A stretch of 64,000 nt of DNA from Aerococcus sanguinicola (lineage in GTDB: Bacteria; Bacillota; Bacilli; Lactobacillales; Aerococcaceae). Below the pieces are notes generated by a model, which saw only the letters and a list, made by a program, of their open reading frames with translations, did not search any database and was not told the DNA's origin. Where the stretch lies: NCBI RefSeq assembly GCF_001543145.1, contig NZ_CP014160.1:1860001-1924000 (forward strand), read 5' to 3'. The position numbers were made by a program, and so were the translations under genes. Shown one piece after another: positions 57,851-64,000 of the stretch (positions are counted from its first letter, which is position 1; each line of letters opens with the position of its first letter).

Positions 57851-58981
57851 TTATTTGTCTTCCTCTTGGGCCTTTTTGCGGGCAGCCTTTTTTGCCTTGC
57901 GGTAGGCCATACGTTGCTCGCGGCGGGCAGAGGTTGACCACTTGGAATAATCTTCGTCTTCCATGGCTTGGACTTCACCTAATAGGTAGCCGTTGCCGAC
58001 TTGGGAGAAGAAGTCATGGTTAGACGTTCCTGTTGAAATCCCGTTCATTACAATCGGATTAACGTCTTCCGCAGTATCAGGGAAGAGCGGGTCAAAGCCT
58101 AGGTTCTGCAGGGCTTTATTGGCATTGTAGCGAACGAAGATATTAACATCCTCTGTCCAACCAATTTGGTCGTAGACGGCTGAGGTATACTTCATTTCGT
58201 TTTCATATAGGTCGTAGAGGAGCTCGAAGGTCCAATTCTTCAGCTCTTCTTGTTCTTCTTCGGATAGTTCATTGTAGCCTAATTGGAACTTGTAGCCAAT
58301 ATAAGTGCCGTGGACGGACTCATCACGCAAGATCAGCTTGATAATTTCCGCCACATTAGGCAGTTTGCTGTTGCCCAAGTACCAGAGGGGGGCATAGAAG
58401 CCGGAATAGAAGAGGAAGGATTCCAGTAAGACGCTGGCTGCCTTCTTCTGCAGGCCCGTCCCTGTCCGGTAAACTTGGTTGATCTTTTTCGCCTTGTATT
58501 GGATCAGTTCATTCTCATTGGTCCAGTCAAAAATCTTATCGATTTCAGACGTGGTATTAAGCGTAATAAAGATCGTGGAATAAGACTTAGCGTGAACAGA
58601 CTCCATGAAGTGGATATTCGAGAAGACGGCACGCTCTTGCTGGGTCCGGGCGTCTGGTAAGAGGACTAAGGCCCCCTCTTCTGATTGGAGGGTATCCAGG
58701 AGGGTTAAGCCGCCAAAGACCTTGTCGACGACATCTTGTTCAGCAGCAGACAGCCGACGCCAGTCATCCAGGTCGTTGGAGACGGGGATCCGGGTGTCCA
58801 GCCAGAATTGTTCCGTGAGCTTCTCCCAGGTCAGCTTGTCAACCATGTCTTCAATGCTGTCCCAGTTAATAGCCTTGTAGTATTTACCCAGGTCCGGATC
58901 AGCTTGGTCCGTCCCATCCCACAAGTTTTGTTGCCAATTATCTTTTGAATTTATATAGAGATTGTTATCAATTTGTCCCAT
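57851..58981 (-). CDS. nrdF: Class Ib ribonucleotide reductase beta subunit
   Basis: 376 residues. All six metal ligands are present: Asp96, Glu127, His130, Glu187, Glu221 and His224. The radical Tyr134 follows in VHAKSY. It is thus a metal-binding class Ib subunit, not the metal-free class Ie. The N-terminus is about 35 residues longer than usual. After the acidic MEDEDY, where the family normally ends with its NrdE-docking tail, 31 more residues follow, rich in Lys and Arg. AAGGAGG before the ATG. Confidence 0.94.
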   Translation of the reverse strand: MGQIDNNLYINSKDNWQQNLWDGTDQADPDLGKYYKAINWDSIEDMVDKLTWEKLTEQFWLDTRIPVSNDLDDWRRLSAAEQDVVDKVFGGLTLLDTLQSEEGALVLLPDARTQQERAVFSNIHFMESVHAKSYSTIFITLNTTSEIDKIFDWTNENELIQYKAKKINQVYRTGTGLQKKAASVLLESFLFYSGFYAPLWYLGNSKLPNVAEIIKLILRDESVHGTYIGYKFQLGYNELSEEEQEELKNWTFELLYDLYENEMKYTSAVYDQIGWTEDVNIFVRYNANKALQNLGFDPLFPDTAEDVNPIVMNGISTGTSNHDFFSQVGNGYLLGEVQAMEDEDYSKWSTSARREQRMAYRKAKKAARKKAQEEDK

Positions 58982-59001
58982 TTTGACCTCCTTAACTGTT
59001 C

Positions 59002-61179
59002 TTAAATAGAGCAGGATTCACAGTAATTGCTGCCGATTTCATCGCCATCGTCGGTAAAGGTCCGGATATAGTAGATGGACTTGATGCCCTGGTTCCAAGC
59101 ATAATTGCGCAAGATATTTAAGTCCCGCGTGGTCAGCTTGTGGTCATCTGGATCTTTCCAAGGATAGAGGCCGGAAGGAATGTCTGAGCGCATAAAGAGG
59201 GTCATGGACATGCCTTGGTCCACATGCTGTTGGGCAGCGGCATAAACGTCGATTACCTTCCGCATATCCAGGTCATAGGCGGACTCATAATATTGGATAT
59301 TATCATTGGAGAGCTGGGGCGCTGGGTAATAGGTCTTCCCGGTCTTCTTCTCTTGCCGCTCTTCAATTAATCGGATAATCGGCTGCAAGCTAGCGCTGGT
59401 TTCATTGACATAGGAAATGGATCCCGTTGGCGCAACCGCTAGACGATAAGCGTGGTAGAGCCCATCCCGCATCACGTCATCGCGCAAGGCTTGCCAGTCT
59501 TCCTTGCTTGGGAGCGGCACCTTAGCCATAATTTGAGCCACTTTATCGGATTCATAACGGAAGTCTTCTTCGATATATGGCTCGAAGTAAGACCCATCCG
59601 CATAAGCAGAGTTTTCGAAGTTGGCGAAGCGTTGGCCGCGCTCAACTGCAATCTTATGGCTGGCCTTAAGGGACCAGTAATTGAGGGCGTAGAAATAAGC
59701 CTCCGTTAATTCGAGCGATTCATCTGACCCGTAGTATATGTGGTTGATGGCAAAAAGAGTATGGAGGCCCATCGCCCCTAGACCAATCGTGTGGTACATC
59801 TGGTTGCCGTTTTGGATGGATGGGACGGCCTCAATATCCGTGCTGTCGGTCACAAAGGTCAGCCCTCGAACGGCTGTTTCTACAGATCGAGCAAAGTCAT
59901 CCGACTCGACCATGTTCACCATATTGGTTGACCCTAAGTTACAGGAAATATCGGTGCCTAAGTGGTCATAGAGCTGCTCATCATTAATCTTCGAAGGTTC
60001 TTGGATCTGTAAAATTTCTGAGCAGAGGTTGGACATCACGATCGTTCCATCAATAGGATTGGCTTCATTGGCCGTATCGATATTAACAATGTAAGGGTAG
60101 CCAGATTCTTGTTGGAGTTTGGAAATTTCATTCTCTAATTCCCGGGCCCGGATCCGGTACTTGCGGACCTCTGGGTGGTGAACAAGTCTGTCATATTCCT
60201 CAGTAATATTGACATAAGAGAAAGGCTTGCCATAAATCCGTTCCACATCGTAGGGACTGAAGAGGTACATGTCATCATCAGCTGCTACGAGTTCATAAAA
60301 TTTGTCTGGAACCGTAATGCCTAGGGATAAAGTCTTCACCCGAATTTTTTCATCCGCATTCTCCTTCTTGGTGGAGAGGAAGCGGACAATATCAGGATGG
60401 AAGACATTCAGGTAAACTACCCCGGCTCCGTTTCTTTGCCCTAATTGGTTAGCATAGCTGAAGCAGTCTTCGAATAATTTCATAACGGGAACGACCCCTG
60501 AAGCGGCATTTTCGATCTTCTTGATGGGAGCCCCTTCTTCACGGAGGTTGCTGAGGTTGATCCCTACCCCACCCCCGCGCTTGGAGAGTTGCAAGGCGGA
60601 ATTGATGCCCCGACCGATCGAATTCATGTCATCGGTTAATTGGATCAGGAAGCAAGAGACCATTTCTCCCCGGCGCTTACGTCCGGCATTGAGGAAGGTT
60701 GGGGTCGCAGGCTGGAAGCGCTGGGAGAGGATTTCATCACAGAGCTTACGCGCCAGGTCTTCATCCCCGTCGGCTAGGTAGAGGGCATTATAAACGACCC
60801 GGTCCTCATAGCGTTCCAAATAGCGTTCCCCATCATCGGTCTTCATGGCATATTGAGTGTAGAACTTGTAAGCCCCCATGAAGGATTGGAAGCGGAACTT
60901 GCGGTCATAAGCGTCCTGCATCAATTGGTAGATAAAGTCCCGGTCATACTTGTTGATGAAGCTTTCATCCAGGTAGTCATGGTCAATCAAGTAACGGATC
61001 TTCTCTTCGAAGGTATAGAAGAAAACCGTATTAGGGTTGACATGCTCCAAGAAAAAAGCCCGGACAGCTTCTTTGTCTTTTTCGAGCGGGATCTTGTTAT
61101 CGATTGGGATATTTAATTCGTTGTTTAACTTATAATAGGTAATTTCATTTGGTTCGTTGGATACTTGTGGATTCTTCAA
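59002..61179 (-). CDS. nrdE: Class Ib ribonucleotide reductase alpha subunit
   Basis: 725 residues; reduces ribonucleoside diphosphates. It starts with the short class Ib N-terminus without a full ATP cone. NLSNLREEGAPIK, SNLCSEI and PTGSIS line the barrel. The C-terminal redox pair is CESC. The start appears to be TTG at 61179 (MKNPQVSNEP), within the 3' end of nrdI; no ATG fits the family start. Confidence 0.93.
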   Translation of the reverse strand: MKNPQVSNEPNEITYYKLNNELNIPIDNKIPLEKDKEAVRAFFLEHVNPNTVFFYTFEEKIRYLIDHDYLDESFINKYDRDFIYQLMQDAYDRKFRFQSFMGAYKFYTQYAMKTDDGERYLERYEDRVVYNALYLADGDEDLARKLCDEILSQRFQPATPTFLNAGRKRRGEMVSCFLIQLTDDMNSIGRGINSALQLSKRGGGVGINLSNLREEGAPIKKIENAASGVVPVMKLFEDCFSYANQLGQRNGAGVVYLNVFHPDIVRFLSTKKENADEKIRVKTLSLGITVPDKFYELVAADDDMYLFSPYDVERIYGKPFSYVNITEEYDRLVHHPEVRKYRIRARELENEISKLQQESGYPYIVNIDTANEANPIDGTIVMSNLCSEILQIQEPSKINDEQLYDHLGTDISCNLGSTNMVNMVESDDFARSVETAVRGLTFVTDSTDIEAVPSIQNGNQMYHTIGLGAMGLHTLFAINHIYYGSDESLELTEAYFYALNYWSLKASHKIAVERGQRFANFENSAYADGSYFEPYIEEDFRYESDKVAQIMAKVPLPSKEDWQALRDDVMRDGLYHAYRLAVAPTGSISYVNETSASLQPIIRLIEERQEKKTGKTYYPAPQLSNDNIQYYESAYDLDMRKVIDVYAAAQQHVDQGMSMTLFMRSDIPSGLYPWKDPDDHKLTTRDLNILRNYAWNQGIKSIYYIRTFTDDGDEIGSNYCESCSI

Positions 61180-61537
61180 TTTCTTTCGCCAACTCCTTTA
61201 CTTTTTCTACATCGTGGGAATTGCCCATAAATTCAAAGGTGTGTAAGAGGGGCAGGTCATAGTCCATAGCCAGATCTTTTGCGGTAAAGCAGAAGAGGTC
61301 ATTAAAATTCAGATTACCTCCCCCAATGACGCCCTGGCAATAGGACAGGTTGTCCCCTGTTTCGATGAAATCATTCATGATATCAGTCACTTCGATTTCG
61401 TAAGTGGGAACAATCATGAGATAGGGTTGGTCCACTGTGGTAAAAGCATTGTGGTCCGTGATTTCTAGAGATGGCAAGCCGAGCTTTTCGACAAAGCGGC
61501 GTGTATTGCCTACCAGAGACATGTAGACGATTAACAT
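61145..61537 (-). CDS. nrdI: Flavodoxin-like NrdI
   Basis: 130 residues; FMN protein that supplies oxidant for the Mn cofactor of NrdF. YMSLVGNTRRFV is the FMN phosphate loop and GGGNLNFND the later loop. The ATG at 61537 has AAAGGAGG before it; a longer frame from 61576 lacks support. It overlaps nrdE by 35 bases. No nrdH is adjacent. Confidence 0.92.
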   Translation of the reverse strand: MLIVYMSLVGNTRRFVEKLGLPSLEITDHNAFTTVDQPYLMIVPTYEIEVTDIMNDFIETGDNLSYCQGVIGGGNLNFNDLFCFTAKDLAMDYDLPLLHTFEFMGNSHDVEKVKELAKEIEESTSIQRTK

Positions 61538-61632
61538 CAAATCCCTCCTTTTTTCAATAGCCCTATCATACGTCACGACCTAACCGTAATTCAAGTAATT
61601 GATCCAACATATTGAATTCTAATTTTATTCTC

Positions 61633-61648
61633 ACACAAGATATAGTAT
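61633..61648 (-). promoter_or_regulatory. NrdR-box-like site before nrdI
   Basis: ACACAAGATATAGTAT resembles the NrdR box. A poorer match (ACATATTGAAT) lies about 25 bases nearer the gene. Confidence 0.35.
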
Positions 61649-61668
61649 GGCAAGGGGCTTTGGCCCCA

Positions 61669-61723
61669 AAATAAAAAATAAGGGCCAAAAGAAAAAACAC
61701 AGATCTTGTATCTCTTGCCCCTT
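61669..61723 (-). terminator. Terminator of the arsR-family gene
   Basis: AAGGGGC pairs with GGCCCTT around a 30-base loop with an inner AGAT/ATCT. The minus strand continues ATTTTTTATTTT. Confidence 0.65.
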
Positions 61724-61728
61724 ATCCT

Positions 61729-62028
61729 TTATTCTTCACACATATGTTCAATGGCCTGACTGATGATTTCATAGACGTGGTCGTCGGCCTGGCTGTAATA
61801 AACTGACCGCTTGTCCCGTCTGGATTTTAACAGCTTGCTTTCTCTGAGGACCTGTAATTGGTGGGAAATGGCTGATTGCTCCATATCGAGCGCTTGCGCA
61901 ATTTCCGTCACGTTCAATTCCCGTCCCTTAAGTAGGTAAAGGATAGAGAAGCGTGTTTGGTCCCCAATCACCTTAAAAAACTTGGTCACCTGCTGCTTCA
62001 CTTCAGGACTTAATTCAGATTTTTCCAT
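61729..62028 (-). CDS. ArsR/SmtB-family metal-responsive repressor
   Basis: 99 residues, winged helix with recognition segment EQSAISHQLQVLRESKLL. The last helix has Asp82, His84 and His95 at the spacing of the CzrA zinc site (Asp, His, 11 apart, His), while the fourth ligand is Glu98 instead of His, with Cys97 next to it. No alpha-3 Cys pair is seen. A zinc-type sensor is likely. It may control itself, since an inverted repeat lies just upstream; no metal exporter gene is adjacent. Confidence 0.85.
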   Translation of the reverse strand: MEKSELSPEVKQQVTKFFKVIGDQTRFSILYLLKGRELNVTEIAQALDMEQSAISHQLQVLRESKLLKSRRDKRSVYYSQADDHVYEIISQAIEHMCEE

Positions 62029-62049
62029 AGCACCGCCTCCTTAAATCGT

Positions 62050-62081
62050 AATCATTCTTATTTTATACGATAAAAGTGATT
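62050..62081 (-). promoter_or_regulatory. Inverted repeat before the ArsR-family gene
   Basis: AATCA (62050-62054) and TGATT (62077-62081) with TTAT/GATAA inside; an imperfect 32-base palindrome at the place expected for an ArsR operator. Confidence 0.45.
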
Positions 62082-62105
62082 GATACAATACCTTTTCCCT
62101 TCTTC

Positions 62106-62972
62106 TTACATATTGGCGAAAGTTTGGGCCAAGTCATCGGTCAGACGCAGGCTCTGGTCAGCCAGTTCGGACGGGATATGGTAGGGTTTCTGGTTCATCA
62201 TCACATAGAGGGCTTGTGGATTATCCAGGGTTTCTTCTTGGAAGGGTTCGCGGATCAATTCGGGAGTGGTATGACCGATACCGATCTCCAAGTATAGCAC
62301 CTTTTTCCCTTCATTGGCAGCTAAGAAGTCCGTATAAGCCGCTTCTTGTTCATGCCAATGGGCGTCCTCGACCATGCCTCGGACTGTGTCACGCTTGTTA
62401 ATTTCCAGGGGTGCCCCACAATTGGGGCAGTAAGGGATCAGTTCGCTAGGCACTTTCATATCCTCTTGGCGATCAACCATCTCGCGGATCATATCATCGT
62501 CGCGGTAGGTCACGTCCTGGCACTGCTTGGAGCATTGGAAGAGGACGTACTTGCCCTGGTAGTAGAAAACCTTGTCCATGTCAAAGCCCGCTGCTTCAAA
62601 GGCATTATCCGCATTGGAGGTAATGATATGGTAGTTTTTATCTGCTAGGAGATCTCTTAATTTAAGATAGGAAGCCCCAGCATCTTGGTCCAAGCCGTTA
62701 AGTTTAACAAAGCGGCTCTGGAAGGCCCAGTACTCTTCTAAGGACTCAAAATCATTTAAAAAAGCTTGGAGCATGTCAAAGAGCCCGTACTTGGCGATGA
62801 AGTCGGGGAAGTTCTCTTTGAAGCGGGGGCCTACATAAGTAAAACCGTCCGCTGCTGACATCCCTGCACCAATTCCGATCACCAGAGCCTCGGCTTCCTT
62901 AAAGAGCTCAGCCAGTAATTCTGATTCGGACTTTTCTTCTGCGCTTTGGAGCGCTTTCCAAATTTTATTCAT
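62106..62972 (-). CDS. Class M sirtuin (SirTM), protein ADP-ribosyltransferase
   Basis: 288 residues. Sirtuin core with GIGAGMSAADGFTY in place of the usual GAGxS-x-SGI, SNADNAFEAAG in place of the usual NID, and a zinc ribbon with Cys in FQCSKQC and YCPNCGAP. In staphylococci and streptococci this class ADP-ribosylates the lipoylated GcvH-L, and the adjacent macrodomain reverses it. It overlaps the macrodomain gene by 8 bases. Confidence 0.9.
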   Translation of the reverse strand: MNKIWKALQSAEEKSESELLAELFKEAEALVIGIGAGMSAADGFTYVGPRFKENFPDFIAKYGLFDMLQAFLNDFESLEEYWAFQSRFVKLNGLDQDAGASYLKLRDLLADKNYHIITSNADNAFEAAGFDMDKVFYYQGKYVLFQCSKQCQDVTYRDDDMIREMVDRQEDMKVPSELIPYCPNCGAPLEINKRDTVRGMVEDAHWHEQEAAYTDFLAANEGKKVLYLEIGIGHTTPELIREPFQEETLDNPQALYVMMNQKPYHIPSELADQSLRLTDDLAQTFANM

Positions 62973-63738
62973 AATTTTCCTCCCCTAATAGTTGACGGTA
63001 AATCTGGGCATCCTCATCGCTAAAAACATTGAAGATGACCTTGAGTCGAGATGGGTGCTCATCTAGGTAAGTAGTCACCGTATGGATGGCAATCTGGGCA
63101 GCTGCTTCTCTTGGGAAGGCAAACTGTCCCGTGGCAATGCAAGGGAAGGCGATACAGTCTAGGCCTTCCCGCTCAGCGACTTCTAAGCAAGACCGGTAGC
63201 ACTGGGCCAGGAGTTGGCGGCGGATAGGCGTCACCCGACCATCCTGGATCACAGGGCCTACCGTATGGATTATGTAGCGACTGGGTAAGTGGTGGGCGGA
63301 CGTTAGCTTGGCCTTGCCGGCAGCTTCTAAGCGCCCCTGTTTAGCCATCAGGTCTTGGCATTCTAAACGCAAGGCAGTTCCAGCATAGCTATGGATGACA
63401 TTATCGATGCAGGCGTGACCAGGAATGAAGCAACCCAAGAGCTGGGAATTGGCGGCATTGACAATTCCATCCACTGCTAACTGGCAAATGTCCCCCTGCC
63501 AGAGAGCTAAGGGGCCCCAAGTCTCTTCCATGTCCGTCCAATCATAGTGCGGCTTGGCCTGGTTAATGGTATCGAGCACCTGGCCTTCTGCTTCGAGGTA
63601 GTCTGAGCTAATGGGTTGGGCTGGCCGGGTATTGACTAAGCTACGGTATTGGTCAAAGGCCGATAAAGCAGGATCTAAATCAAAATCCGGACGTTCGGCC
63701 TGGAGATACTTAATCAAAGCTGGCAAACTAGCTTCCAT
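62965..63738 (-). CDS. Zinc-type macrodomain ADP-ribosyl hydrolase
   Basis: 257 residues. The first 80 residues are a helical extension. The macro fold starts at WQGDIC, with VDGIVNAANSQLLG, CFIPGHACIDNVIHSYAG and IHTVGPV. Cys and His in the GHACIDNVIH loop are those of the zinc-dependent group that removes ADP-ribose put on by SirTM. GAGGAGGGG precedes the ATG at 63738; the longer frame to 63798 has no such site. Confidence 0.9.
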   Translation of the reverse strand: MEASLPALIKYLQAERPDFDLDPALSAFDQYRSLVNTRPAQPISSDYLEAEGQVLDTINQAKPHYDWTDMEETWGPLALWQGDICQLAVDGIVNAANSQLLGCFIPGHACIDNVIHSYAGTALRLECQDLMAKQGRLEAAGKAKLTSAHHLPSRYIIHTVGPVIQDGRVTPIRRQLLAQCYRSCLEVAEREGLDCIAFPCIATGQFAFPREAAAQIAIHTVTTYLDEHPSRLKVIFNVFSDEDAQIYRQLLGEENYE

Positions 63739-63935
63739 AAAAGTCCCCTCCTCTTCTTCAATCAGTAAAGGGGCAAGGCAAAGGCCCCGCCACCTCATAA
63801 ATCGCTAATCTGCAAAAACTAATCCAAAAGTCAACCCTGGCATCCACTTCCGAAATAGCTAGAAGATTGTCTAAAAGCAATCCGCCAGCATTTCTTCTCG
63901 TAGTCCAGGGTTTAATGACATTTATCATAAGCTAA

Positions 63936-64000
63936 TTAGGCGTTTTCTAATCCCGCAAAGGCTTCTTCATCAACATCTGTTAATTTAACCAACCAATTTT
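63936..64000 (-). CDS. Partial GcvH-like lipoyl protein, C-terminal end
   Basis: Only the last 20 codons are in the window, ending NWLVKLTDVDEEAFAGLENA, before the stop at 63938-63936. The WLVKL and DEEAF pattern is the C-terminus of GcvH-type lipoyl carriers. The neighbours SirTM and macrodomain identify it as the stand-alone GcvH-L that they modify. Confidence 0.7.
   Translation of the reverse strand, partial: NWLVKLTDVDEEAFAGLENA

Noticed and set aside
57851..58981. Metal-free class Ie (DOPA radical) NrdF, known from Aerococcus urinae
   Set aside because: All six carboxylate and His ligands are present, whereas class Ie replaces three Glu residues.

Overview
The window looks like a chromosomal segment of a Gram-positive coccus of the Lactobacillales. 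The best guess is an Aerococcus, closer to the higher-GC A. sanguinicola type than to A. urinae. The reasons are an LPXTG surface protein with an FRK-type signal, a PyrR-attenuated pyr operon with PyrK/PyrD(B), CodY, a class Ib ribonucleotide reductase, and the gene order thyA-folA-ypmS-yozE-ctpA-lepB-rbgA-rnhB-dprA-topA-xerC-codY. The genus assignment is inference from gene content. No rRNA, tRNA, phage, insertion sequence or CRISPR array was seen.

Layout. 0.0-5.4 kb: a partial membrane protein, a CAP-domain LPXTG wall protein, a zinc-ribbon membrane protein, a TcyP-type cystine symporter and an unrecognised one-pass membrane protein. 5.4-5.7 kb: two hairpin repeat units. 5.8-8.8 kb: an attenuator with an aromatic leader peptide ahead of a TrpXYZ-like ABC importer. 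8.9-18.4 kb: the aromatic pathway as two divergent operons. aroE-aroK-aroQ-tyrA lies on the minus strand, with aroK frameshifted. On the plus strand a second aromatic leader peptide precedes aroF-aroB-aroA-aroC-pheA and a MetQ-like lipoprotein. 18.5-20.8 kb: an NCS2 purine permease and an HdeD/DUF308 protein. 20.8-29.9 kb: pyrR-pyrB-pyrC-carA-carB-pyrK-pyrD behind a PyrR attenuator. 29.9-31.8 kb: an unassigned structured leader RNA before a VIT/CCC1 metal transporter, then OsmC and HesB-like genes. 32.4-43.5 kb: class I aldolase, trkH-trkA, ppaC, an aldo/keto reductase, parE-parC and plsY. 43.7-56.8 kb: codY, xerC, topA, dprA, rnhB, rbgA, lepB, ctpA, yozE, ypmS, folA, thyA and an ABC-F protein. 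56.8-57.8 kb: a gene-poor, repeat-rich kilobase. 57.8-64 kb: nrdI-nrdE-nrdF, an ArsR regulator, and the SirTM-macrodomain-GcvH-L protein-modification operon, cut by the window end.

How it works together. The 5.8-17.4 kb region is an aromatic amino acid island. Both the importer and the biosynthetic operon are preceded by short peptides rich in Phe/Tyr (and one Trp), by interleaved alternative hairpins and by an intrinsic terminator. That is the architecture of ribosome-mediated attenuation, not the T-box usual in Firmicutes. The divergent aroE operon instead carries a near-perfect palindrome over its promoter. This double aromatic attenuator, the unassigned RNA leader before the VIT transporter, and the covarying hairpin repeats are the most interesting content of the window.
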